Source: Verrucomicrobiia bacterium
GTDB taxonomy: Bacteria; Verrucomicrobiota; Verrucomicrobiia; Opitutales; Opitutaceae
Direction: 5' to 3'
Length of the DNA: 7,481 nucleotides
Assembly: GCA_030424825.1 (NCBI GenBank)
Contig: JAUHWE010000211.1
Location: forward strand, 1-7,481
How positions within the stretch are numbered: the stretch's first letter is position 1; every line of letters starts with the position of its first letter. Below are positions 1 through 6,650 of this stretch, in pieces. The notes below the pieces were generated by a model. The model ran no database searches, was not told the DNA's origin, and saw only the letters and a list, made by a program, of their open reading frames with translations. The translations under genes and the position numbers were made by a program.

Positions 1-3000
1 CAGCTGCTTCATTGAACAGCTCAATCGCCACATCAGGTGTCGCGTCATCCAAACCAAACATCGCAAGACCAGGTCCGACGCCGCGAATGAGTAGGGTCTT
101 CTCCGCTTCACCTCCGATAACGAATCCGGCGATGGATACTTTGTCCGGATCTTCCCGCTTGGAGCGCGAGGACTGATTCGCAAGGCTCATGTCGCCAGAA
201 ACGTCGTACACTTCAAGTAAGGCTTCCCCCAGAGAACCGTCTTTAGACACGACATGGACGGTGTAGATGCCCGGATTGAAGTCGGCGAGGATAGCGGCGT
301 CTGCGCTTCCATCTACCAAGCTAAACGCACCGACGTTGGTCGCCGCGTCGCTAATGCCCGCAGCATCATCGGAACCCCAATCGTCATTGGTCAGGATCGG
401 CTCGCCCGCTTCGTTAAAGACGGTTAAGACAGGATCTGCAATCGGATTAGTCACATCCTGGTCGGCAAGACCCGGTCCGATTCCTCGAATCAACATCGAT
501 TTGGGCTCACCACTTCGAACCACGAATCCACCGATAAGAGTTCCCGACCCAGGACTGACATTGGCTCGAAGGGACTGGTTCACCAAGAAGGATGTAGCGC
601 CTCCTAGAATACGCTCGGGCCCCAGATAGTCCGGTCCGGTATTCTCCGCAGTTAACGGCCCCGCCATCACAACGGGACTGTCGGCAACCTCATCCGCACC
701 CACATCCGGTGACGCGTCGCGATCCTGCCCATCGATGTCAATATCCACTGCATCGAACACATCCGAAGACGCGTCGACGACTGGACTATTCGCGGCGGGT
801 CTTACGATTCCCGATACGCCATCAAGACTCAATAGAGGATCCGCAATCGTGAAGCCGGAAGTAACCGACACACCCCAATTTCTTCCGAAGACAACATTAC
901 CGGCCCAGGTTTGGTCCGCCGCATTATCACCGATAACGAAGCTCCCGATGTCCTTTGTTCCCGCATCGAACACATTGTTGGCGACCACGATTCCCGTAGG
1001 CAGAACCGTGCGGTCCCGATCTCCAAATCCTGCGGCAATCTCAATCGCCGGCCCAGTATTATCATAGAAGGTATTGAAAGCAATGATTGCTCGGTCGGCT
1101 GAGAAGTACTCGTTGAGAGGGGAATTAGGCACCCCTGCATAAACCGTGATCGCAGCACCGTCGCGAGCAGTCGTCCCTTCAAAGTAGTTGTTGATGACAA
1201 TATGGTCTCTTCCGATTATTCGCACCCCACCCGTTTCACTGAAGAAACCGCCGAGGAAGTAGTTGCCTTCCACGAGACAGCGATCGCCATGCCGCAGCGT
1301 GAGGGTTCCTCTCGACTCCTTGAACGTGTTGTAGCGGTAGACATTGTCGTTTGTCTTGTTGGAGATGATTTCGATTTCCCCATCCACTCGAGTGAAGAGG
1401 TTGTACTCCACGGTAGTCATCGAACTGCTCATCGAAATATCGCTCGTTCCGATACGAATCGTCTCCCATCCATTTTCGCCTCCGTCGATCCGATTAGCGA
1501 AGTGGTTGTGGTCAATGCGATGGAAATTAGGCTGTCCATCAGGCCAGACGACTAGTGTCACACCCGGAACATTGTGCCCCGTGAAGTAGCAATTGTCGAC
1601 CCGGTTTCGCTGTCCGTACATGGAGACATAGCTCATCTTCTCTCTCTCTGTAGGAATGTAGTCGATAATCGATACGTTGGTCAGGCGACAGTCTGTGGCG
1701 TGACCATTCGACCGGAACTGGATTACTTCGTCGTCATTTCCCGTATACGTCCCTACATAAGCAAAGCCATTCACGACGAGCCACTCTCCTCCGATCTCCA
1801 TTCGGGATTCGCCCGTGAAGATGACTTCACCTGAAGTCTCCGCTCGAAGGGTAATCGGGGCAACTTCCACTCCAGAACCACGAAAATCGATGACCCAGTC
1901 CGCATACTCGCCATTGGCAATGACGATTTCGTCACCCGGTAACGCTGCGGAAATCGCCGTTTCTAGCTGACTTTCCGTGGATACGTTGAAGACTACAGGC
2001 TCATGCACCTCAACTGGAAAGGCCTGACTATCCAAGGAACCTTCACTATTGGAAATCCGCACCCAGAAAGAAGTGCTCGCAGTGAGATTGCCTGAAGTGA
2101 AGGTGGCAGCGTTCGCACCGGTTACCGGGTTCGAGGTGTCTCCGGACTCTCCTTCGTACCATTGGTAGGACAACGGTTCAACACCTTGTACCGACACTGA
2201 TATTTCCACCCCACTATTCGAAACCGCAAAGTCACCGGCATCGCTTCCCGTTATGAACGGAATCAGTTGTTCAAGCGTTGTCACTTCAACTGCGGCAGTG
2301 GGATCCGAAACGAGCCCATTGGTTGCCGAAACGCGGTAATAATAAGTGGTTTCAGGCTCTAATCCCGTATCCTCGTATACAACTACGTCCGCATCGACAT
2401 CCGCAATCTCAGACCAAGCTCCCTCCAGCCCAATGCGGCGCTCGACAATAAAACCGATTTCGTTCGAGGAATTGTCGGTCCAGGAAATCGTTGCGCTTCT
2501 CGGAGCCACGGAATCAACGGTTAGCTCAGTCGGCGCGTCCGGCGCGGAACCGATCGGATTGACTCTTTGGATAATGATGTTGTCGAATGCGATTCCTCCC
2601 TCACTGTTCGTATCCTGGAAGAAGGCGATTTGGCCGAGATCGTTGTTCTCCTGATTGAAGATAATCTGGGGGGCTTCCTCAGGGTCTGGAGTGACAAGGA
2701 AACTAAATTCGCCCTTCTTCACTTCATTTACGAAAACATGGATCGAGTTCGGCAACAGGGTACCCGTTCCCAATATCGGTAAATCATAATCGACACTTTG
2801 AGTATCGTGGGAATTGATAAGCATCGTAACATGATTAGGACTATCCGTGCTGTAGTCTCCCAATGCAGTGGTACCATTCAAATCGTCCAGCGACATCGAT
2901 CCGTCATTGAAAAGCGAAAGGCGAAAAGGCCGGAAGTCCGAATTGTTCAGCGCGCCCGCAGTCGCTCGACCCACCCCAACATGCATGCCCGTATCGCCCT

Positions 3001-5593
3001 CACCCGGATCGGCTGCGTAGCCTCTCTGGAAATCGAAGTCTACTCTCAATTCCGAAACGTCTACGCCTCCATTGAATGGATACCGGAAGTGAGTGCTGTT
3101 ACCCGATTCCGTGCCGAGGTCATAAAAATAAAGGCTCTGGCCCGACAAGGGATTCACTACGGGAGTGGAGGTACCGTCAACTACCACTGCCCCATTCGTG
3201 GTATTATTGGTACCTGGAGTAAACCCTGCCCCTTCAACCACCGGCTGGTCCCCCACTGTGTCGCTTTCAAAATCGAGTGAGGAGTAAATATTTATGGCAG
3301 GATCCACCGGTTCCCCCTCAACGCTGACGATACTTTCGAAAATCAGATCGTCGATAATGAGGCTACCGAGACTATCGGTATCCTGATAAAAGGAAAAGCT
3401 GCCTAGGTCTGGCTGCCCCGCCGCAAAATCCACCGCATCATCGCTCGGATCGAGGGCCAGTGTGAATTGGCCCGCAAGGTTGCCATTAATGTAGACGTGA
3501 AAGGAATTGGCGGGAATGGTACCTGTTCCAACCGCGACATCATATTCCAAAGCCTCTGCATCGTCGGAGTTGAACAACATTTCTATACTGTTCGACGCAT
3601 CAGGATCGAAAGTGCCGATGTCGTCGGTCGACGTGAGCGAACTAGCGTCTGGGCCAGAGCGCATGTCGATGCTTCCGTCTTCATTTAAACGGAGTTCAAA
3701 AGGTCGACGCGAACTCGAAGTGGGGTTCAGTCCAGCATGCGTGATCGAAAATGCAATACGCTCCCCATCTACTTGAGCCGGTCCTCGCGCAAAATCGAAT
3801 GAAATGTGGAGGTTGTCAACATTTGCCCCTCCATTGAAGTCCCCTCCCAATCTAAGATTGTCGCCAATCGTCGAATCCAGGATGTAGACGCTCTGGCCGG
3901 TGAGCGGACTGGCCGGGTCGCTAGAGCCATCAATGACTACGATATCCGTTCCATCCTCTTGCGTGAAGGAATTGTCGTCAAACCCGCTCGGCTCGGAACC
4001 AACTGTATCATACTCGAAGTCGAAAGCTGAATACACGTCCGCCTCAGGTACCATTTCTTCCTCACCCGTGTCGACATCCCAAATCTTTAGATTGTCGATA
4101 ATGAGGGCTCCAGTATTCCCAGTGTCCTGATAAAACGCGACTCTACCAAGATCAAGCAATCCCGTGTTGTAGGCCACATCCGCGTCGCTCGGGTCCAGGA
4201 AAAAGTCGTATTCGCCAAGCTTTTCGCCATCGAGGTAGACGTGAAAGGTGTTCGGGGCCAATGTACCAGCGCCCACATCTGCAGCGTCGTATTCAAGCGA
4301 TTCCGCATCATCCGAATTAAGGAGTACGGTCATATGGTGCGTATCCCCAGTCGAGAATGTTCCGATCTCGGAGCTGACTCCTTCCGACCGCATGTCGAGA
4401 CCGCCATCCTGAAGTATCCGGAATTCGAATGCACGACGAGAGCTGGAGGTCAGTGAAACACCCGCCAGGCCAACCGTGAAGTTGATCTCCGTATCTGAAG
4501 CGGGCCCAGTAATGGCAGGGTTAACGGCGAAATCAAAGTCCACTTGAACTGTGGAAACATTGGAGCCGCCGTTAATATCGGCTACATAGCGAACATTGCC
4601 CGAATCGCCCAGGTCGTAGATATAGAGGCTTTGCCCTTCGAAAGGGCTCGCCGGGTCAGAGGTCCCATCGATTACGGCTACCCCCTTGGTGGCTTCTGGC
4701 GTATCCGGAGACAGATCCAGATCCCCTTGCGTCGGCGCATTACCGACTGAGTCTACTTCGAAGTCGATGTCTGCGTAAACATTGCGGGTCGGCGCCTCGC
4801 CTCCGGTTTCAACGTCCGAAAGCTTTAGATTATCTACGATTAAGGCTCCTGTGTTGCCGGTATCCTGGTAAAAAGCGACTCGGCCCAAGTCGGGCAGCCC
4901 AGTGTTATAAGCCACTTCTGCGTCACTAGGATCGAGAAAAAAATCGTACTCGCCCAGTTTCGATCCATCTAGATACACATGGAAGGTGTTGGGCGCGAGC
5001 GTGCCAGACCCCACACCCGGCGCGTCATATTCCAAAGACTCCGCATCGTCCGAGTTCAAAAGTACCGTCATGTGGTGCGTATCTCCCGTTGAGAACGTTC
5101 CAATCTCCGTGCTGACCCCTTCCGAACGCATGTCGAGGCCACCATCTTGGAGAATTCTAAACTCGAATGCTCTCCGGGAACTCGAAGTAAGGGAAACACC
5201 CGCTAGACCGACTGTGAAATTAATTTCGGTATCTGAAGCCGGACCGGTAATCGCCGGATCAACGGCAAAATCGAAATCCACCTGGACGGAAGAAACATTG
5301 GTTCCTCCATCGATGTCAGCTACATAGCGAACATTGCCCGAATCGCCTAAGTCATAGATATAAAGGCTCTTGCCACCGAACGGACTCGATGGAGTCGAGT
5401 CCCCATCAACAATCGTCACACCCTTGGTCGCTTCGGGATCATCCGGGGACAGGTCGAGCGATCCCGCCGTTGGGGCAGCGCCCACGGTCTCGGATTCGAA
5501 ATCGGTTTCGAAGAATACCTCGGCAGAGGATAGACTACGTGCGAAGAAAGCAACTAGCACGAAGATTCTCAAGGGGAATCTAAGAAGGGTCAT
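1..5593 (-). CDS. Secreted multidomain PL6-family polysaccharide lyase (C-terminus beyond window)
   Basis: One open frame of 1864 complete codons without a stop, cut by the left window edge. The start is the ATG at 5593-5591, the first start after an in-frame TAA at 5614-5612; no Shine-Dalgarno is evident. Residues 1-24 form a signal peptide (basic MTLLRFPLR, hydrophobic core, SSA before Glu25), so the product is exported. Domains in order: four jelly-roll-like repeats (about 25-1017), FN3 (1018-1108), Ig-like (1109-1199), PL6 beta-helix lyase (1200-1645), and two C-terminal modules (from about 1668). PL6 enzymes cleave alginate or dermatan sulfate by calcium-assisted beta-elimination. The catalytic pattern is intact, so activity is expected. 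PL6 enzymes I know of are roughly 450-800 residues, so this one is exceptionally long. The only three cysteines lie in the PL6 domain. Divergent neighbours encode sugar-metabolic enzymes. The family call is strong; alginate versus dermatan-type substrate is undecided. Confidence 0.93.
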   Translation of the reverse strand, partial: MTLLRFPLRIFVLVAFFARSLSSAEVFFETDFESETVGAAPTAGSLDLSPDDPEATKGVTIVDGDSTPSSPFGGKSLYIYDLGDSGNVRYVADIDGGTNVSSVQVDFDFAVDPAITGPASDTEINFTVGLAGVSLTSSSRRAFEFRILQDGGLDMRSEGVSTEIGTFSTGDTHHMTVLLNSDDAESLEYDAPGVGSGTLAPNTFHVYLDGSKLGEYDFFLDPSDAEVAYNTGLPDLGRVAFYQDTGNTGALIVDNLKLSDVETGGEAPTRNVYADIDFEVDSVGNAPTQGDLDLSPDTPEATKGVAVIDGTSDPASPFEGQSLYIYDLGDSGNVRYVADINGGSNVSTVQVDFDFAVNPAITGPASDTEINFTVGLAGVSLTSSSRRAFEFRILQDGGLDMRSEGVSSEIGTFSTGDTHHMTVLLNSDDAESLEYDAADVGAGTLAPNTFHVYLDGEKLGEYDFFLDPSDADVAYNTGLLDLGRVAFYQDTGNTGALIIDNLKIWDVDTGEEEMVPEADVYSAFDFEYDTVGSEPSGFDDNSFTQEDGTDIVVIDGSSDPASPLTGQSVYILDSTIGDNLRLGGDFNGGANVDNLHISFDFARGPAQVDGERIAFSITHAGLNPTSSSRRPFELRLNEDGSIDMRSGPDASSLTSTDDIGTFDPDASNSIEMLFNSDDAEALEYDVAVGTGTIPANSFHVYINGNLAGQFTLALDPSDDAVDFAAGQPDLGSFSFYQDTDSLGSLIIDDLIFESIVSVEGEPVDPAINIYSSLDFESDTVGDQPVVEGAGFTPGTNNTTNGAVVVDGTSTPVVNPLSGQSLYFYDLGTESGNSTHFRYPFNGGVDVSELRVDFDFQRGYAADPGEGDTGMHVGVGRATAGALNNSDFRPFRLSLFNDGSMSLDDLNGTTALGDYSTDSPNHVTMLINSHDTQSVDYDLPILGTGTLLPNSIHVFVNEVKKGEFSFLVTPDPEEAPQIIFNQENNDLGQIAFFQDTNSEGGIAFDNIIIQRVNPIGSAPDAPTELTVDSVAPRSATISWTDNSSNEIGFIVERRIGLEGAWSEIADVDADVVVYEDTGLEPETTYYYRVSATNGLVSDPTAAVEVTTLEQLIPFITGSDAGDFAVSNSGVEISVSVQGVEPLSYQWYEGESGDTSNPVTGANAATFTSGNLTASTSFWVRISNSEGSLDSQAFPVEVHEPVVFNVSTESQLETAISAALPGDEIVIANGEYADWVIDFRGSGVEVAPITLRAETSGEVIFTGESRMEIGGEWLVVNGFAYVGTYTGNDDEVIQFRSNGHATDCRLTNVSIIDYIPTEREKMSYVSMYGQRNRVDNCYFTGHNVPGVTLVVWPDGQPNFHRIDHNHFANRIDGGENGWETIRIGTSDISMSSSMTTVEYNLFTRVDGEIEIISNKTNDNVYRYNTFKESRGTLTLRHGDRCLVEGNYFLGGFFSETGGVRIIGRDHIVINNYFEGTTARDGAAITVYAGVPNSPLNEYFSADRAIIAFNTFYDNTGPAIEIAAGFGDRDRTVLPTGIVVANNVFDAGTKDIGSFVIGDNAADQTWAGNVVFGRNWGVSVTSGFTIADPLLSLDGVSGIVRPAANSPVVDASSDVFDAVDIDIDGQDRDASPDVGADEVADSPVVMAGPLTAENTGPDYLGPERILGGATSFLVNQSLRANVSPGSGTLIGGFVVRSGEPKSMLIRGIGPGLADQDVTNPIADPVLTVFNEAGEPILTNDDWGSDDAAGISDAATNVGAFSLVDGSADAAILADFNPGIYTVHVVSKDGSLGEALLEVYDVSGDMSLANQSSRSKREDPDKVSIAGFVIGGEAEKTLLIRGVGPGLAMFGLDDATPDVAIELFNEAA
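2..616 (-). repeat. Tandem C-terminal modules of the lyase (second copy cut by the window edge)
   Basis: Copy 1 covers residues about 1668-1801 and copy 2 starts near 1802; the paired Asn-Gln landmarks at 1672-1673 and 1806-1807 give a 134-residue period. Shared pattern: (F/L)-x-NQS-x-R, an IGGFV or IAGFV strand, (K-S-M/K-T-L)-LIRG-(I/V)-GPGLA, a D-x-(V/A)-I/L...FNEA segment, and in copy 1 TNDDWGSDDA, NPGIYTVHV and ALLEVYD. I recognise this as a module often found repeated at the C-termini of large exported Verrucomicrobiota proteins, but I know no experimental function. Surface attachment, secretion or carbohydrate binding are possible roles. Copy 2 is incomplete only because the window ends. 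Confidence 0.65.
659..1996 (-). other. PL6 parallel beta-helix catalytic domain
   Basis: Residues about 1200-1645 of the lyase. The domain opens with the typical PL6 entry region (VFNVSTESQLETAI, then PGDEIVIANGEY) and continues with short beta-helix rungs rich in Asn and aliphatic residues. Compared with chondroitinase B as I remember it, Glu1406 and Glu1408 match calcium ligands Glu243 and Glu245, Lys1413 matches catalytic Lys250, and Arg1434 (in TLRHGDR) matches Arg271. The spacings -7, -5, 0 and +21 are exactly kept. Asn1374, eight residues before the Gly of IRIG, probably matches calcium ligand Asn213, with a two-residue indel after it. The domain is about 445 residues, the length of a single-domain PL6, with no second beta-helix as in AlyGC-type alginate lyases. 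The shared active site does not separate alginate from dermatan sulfate lyases. Confidence 0.92.
1997..2269 (-). other. Ig-like domain without disulfide cysteines
   Basis: Residues about 1109-1199. A strand with SVSVQGVEPLSYQWYEG holds the core Trp, a VTGANAATFTSGNL segment follows, and FWVRISNSEGSLDSQAFPVEV forms the last strands. This is the bacterial Ig-like pattern (Tyr-Gln-Trp-Tyr, later a WVRxSN strand). Both canonical cysteine positions are non-cysteine, so no intradomain disulfide is possible. It probably acts as a rigid linker directly before the lyase domain. Confidence 0.7.
2270..2542 (-). other. Fibronectin type III domain in the lyase
   Basis: Residues about 1018-1108. The region has the standard FN3 layout: PDAPTELTV at the first strand, SATISWTDNS with the core Trp, an EIGFIVERR strand, GLEPETTYYYRV with the conserved Tyr-x-Tyr/Arg-Val strand, SATNG, and a closing AAVEVTTLE strand. 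In bacterial secreted glycanases FN3 domains usually act as spacers between binding and catalytic modules. Here it separates the repeat array from the Ig-like and catalytic domains. Confidence 0.85.
2543..5521 (-). repeat. Four tandem ~246-249-residue jelly-roll-like units in the lyase
   Basis: Unit starts are at residues 25, 271, 519 and 768, near nucleotides 5521, 4783, 4039 and 3292; the anchor Asp-Phe-Glu falls at residues 31, 277, 525 and 774. Each unit opens with an aromatic/DFE motif and D-x-VG. It continues through a G-x-S-(L/V)-Y-(I/F) strand, a DFDF strand, an NS-(D/H)-D region, an (S/T)-(F/I)-HV-(Y/F) strand and a closing F-(Y/F)-QDT...G...(I/V/F)-DN-(L/I) strand. Length and strand pattern resemble concanavalin A-like or LamG-like jelly-roll modules, which often bind carbohydrate, but I cannot name a family. 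Units 1 and 2 are about 85% identical by my count, with only five substitutions across residues 76-191. Units 3 and 4 are much more diverged. Likely role is glycan binding or spacing the catalytic domain from the cell surface (inference). Confidence 0.85.
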
Positions 5594-5622
5594 GGGCTTA
5601 TTTGGGTTGAATTATTAAGAAA

Positions 5623-5659
5623 TTTATATTTATATTTATTAATCCAAGCCCCATTTCAA
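5623..5659 (-). promoter_or_regulatory. Candidate promoter of the lyase gene
   Basis: On the minus strand TTGAAA (5659-5654) lies 19 bases before TATAAA (5634-5629), which is repeated at once as a second TATAAA (5628-5623). The spacing to the first box is slightly long for a sigma-70-type promoter. Transcription from here would leave a leader of only a few tens of bases. The A/T-rich context supports a promoter, but the exact boxes are a guess. Confidence 0.3.
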
Positions 5660-5715
5660 GCTAAACCTTTATACTGCTGTCCATTGCTGATCTTTTAGGT
5701 TGTGAGGCCAACGCT

Positions 5716-5743
5716 TAAGAAAAGAGCCTAGGTGGGCATCTTA
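5716..5743. promoter_or_regulatory. Dyad-symmetric candidate operator
   Basis: TAAGA-N6-CCTAGG-N6-TCTTA is symmetric about 5729.5: the outer five-base arms (5716-5720 and 5739-5743) and the central six bases match exactly, while the two N6 spacers do not. A 28-base dyad between divergent genes is a reasonable place for a dimeric regulator. Only eight base pairs are matched, so chance cannot be excluded. Confidence 0.25.
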
Positions 5744-5785
5744 GACCAATTCCAGAGCAGAAAAGAATTGTCATTCAAAATCACT

Positions 5786-5791
5786 TATAAT
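5786..5791 (+). promoter_or_regulatory. TATAAT box upstream of the isomerase-like gene
   Basis: A perfect TATAAT lies 14 bases before the ATG at 5806. If it is the -10 element, the transcript would start only about 5-10 bases before the start codon, giving a very short leader. No good -35 lies at normal spacing: TTGTCA at 5768-5773 is only 12 bases upstream. Such A/T-rich hexamers also arise by chance, so the call is tentative. Confidence 0.3.
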
Positions 5792-5805
5792 TATTACTTT
5801 ATAGA

Positions 5806-6642
5806 ATGAGCAAAGCCTCGATACTCTTTCCCCATTTCAAATGGACATTTTCTACTTTGGGATGCCCAGAACTCACCCTCCAGGAATGCGGTTCCTTGGC
5901 TAGATCGTATGGATTGCAATCGATTGAAGCAAGAACCCTTGAAGGCACGGCAGATTTGCCGGCTTTGTTCAAAGATCGATTCGGAGCTCCCTGCGAATTG
6001 GCGGCGCTCATGAGTCAGCAACGCGTTTCGATTGATTTCCTCGACACCTCGTTGAAACTCTTTGGAAACGACGAAACTACTCGAGCGGAGTTTCTGGAGT
6101 TCATTCCTTGGGCCGAGGCACTGGGAACAAAATGGCTCAGAGTCTTCGATGGTGGCGAAGTCACCGAAAAACTGGATAGTCAAGGTATCGATGGAGCGCT
6201 TGAAACCCTAGGCTGGTGGTCGGAATTGCGCAGCCAGTCCGGCTGGTCTGTCGACATGGCCTTTGAAACACACGACGCCCTCGTCTATGGATCCGCTCGC
6301 AGCCAACTTTTCAGCCAGATCGACCAACCGATAAGCATCATTTGGGATTCCCACCACACTTGGAAGAAAGCTCAAGAGCCGATTCAGGAATCCTGGAATC
6401 AGTTGAAAGGGCAAATCGTGAATGTTCACGTAAAGGACAGCGTGTCCAAACCTTCCGCCCGACATCCTTTCACCTACGTGCAACTGGGCGAGGGTGAGTT
6501 TCCGCTAACTGAAACACTGGAGCTGATCGACAGTGCCAACTACAAAGGCAATGTCAGCCTCGAATGGGAGCGCCAGTGGCACCCCTACCTTCCACCCCTT
6601 GAAACAGCGCTTTCAAAAGCAAAAGCGCTGAATTGGTTCTGA
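5806..6642 (+). CDS. Sugar phosphate isomerase/epimerase-like TIM-barrel protein
   Basis: The 278-residue product has the length and layout of the xylose-isomerase-like TIM-barrel (AP endonuclease 2-type) superfamily, whose members isomerise or epimerise sugars using a divalent metal. Probable metal-site residues lie at the expected strand ends: Glu154 (AFETH), Asp181 with His183/His184 (IIWDSHHTW), His208 with Lys210/Asp211 (NVHVKD) and Glu253/Glu255 (SLEWERQWHP). Earlier strands include LQSIEARTLEG and KWLRVFDGG. There is no signal peptide, so it is cytoplasmic. The ATG gives a full N-terminus (MSKASILFPHFKW); no Shine-Dalgarno precedes it. It diverges from the lyase gene and is followed after eight bases by a dehydrogenase, so the two are probably co-transcribed. 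The substrate cannot be read from the sequence; handling an uronate-derived sugar is an inference from context. Confidence 0.85.
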   Translation: MSKASILFPHFKWTFSTLGCPELTLQECGSLARSYGLQSIEARTLEGTADLPALFKDRFGAPCELAALMSQQRVSIDFLDTSLKLFGNDETTRAEFLEFIPWAEALGTKWLRVFDGGEVTEKLDSQGIDGALETLGWWSELRSQSGWSVDMAFETHDALVYGSARSQLFSQIDQPISIIWDSHHTWKKAQEPIQESWNQLKGQIVNVHVKDSVSKPSARHPFTYVQLGEGEFPLTETLELIDSANYKGNVSLEWERQWHPYLPPLETALSKAKALNWF

Positions 6643-6650
6643 ATTTAACA

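Larger units (their letters stand above)
5594..5805. promoter_or_regulatory. Divergent intergenic region between lyase and isomerase-like genes
   Basis: These 212 bases separate two divergently transcribed genes, so both promoters and any shared operator should lie here. The lyase-proximal part (5611-5643) is nearly pure A/T. The centre (5644-5760) has mixed composition and contains the dyad described separately. The last 40 bases before the plus-strand gene are again A/T-rich. I see no gene, tRNA, convincing riboswitch or terminator hairpin. Confidence 0.6.

Noticed and set aside
735..1555. Several plus-strand open frames of 63-117 codons and a minus-strand frame of 123 codons over the PL6 domain
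   Set aside because: All overlap the catalytic domain in other frames, overlap each other, and lack family features.
2798..3280. Plus-strand open frame of 160 codons inside the lyase region
   Set aside because: It is antisense to a continuous, domain-bearing minus-strand gene. Its translation shows no recognisable motif, and it lies opposite repeat unit 4. It is a shadow frame.
2543..5521. DNA-level repeats as a possible CRISPR array, insertion sequence or assembly duplication
   Set aside because: The period is about 740 bases, the frame is kept, and the copies differ mostly at synonymous positions. This marks coding module duplication, not an array or an assembly artefact.
1..5593. Possible frameshift or gene fusion in the long lyase frame
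   Set aside because: Reading every codon found no stop, and all domain boundaries fall in one frame with natural linkers, so I see no sign of breakage.
5699..5712. GTTG-N6-CAAC inverted repeat
   Set aside because: Four-base arms are expected by chance in a region of this size, and there is no supporting symmetry around it.
5768..5773. TTGTCA as the -35 box of the isomerase-like gene
   Set aside because: Only 12 bases separate it from TATAAT, too short for a standard promoter. Pairing it with a weaker TATTAC gives normal spacing but a poor -10.
5794..6183. Minus-strand frame of 129 codons opposite the isomerase-like gene
   Set aside because: It is antisense to a gene with clear metal-binding motifs and has no recognisable protein features of its own.
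6633..6650. TTG at 6633 as start of the SDR
   Set aside because: It would overlap the upstream gene and add six residues before MSKLENKN, which is already a normal SDR N-terminus. ATG 6651 is simpler.
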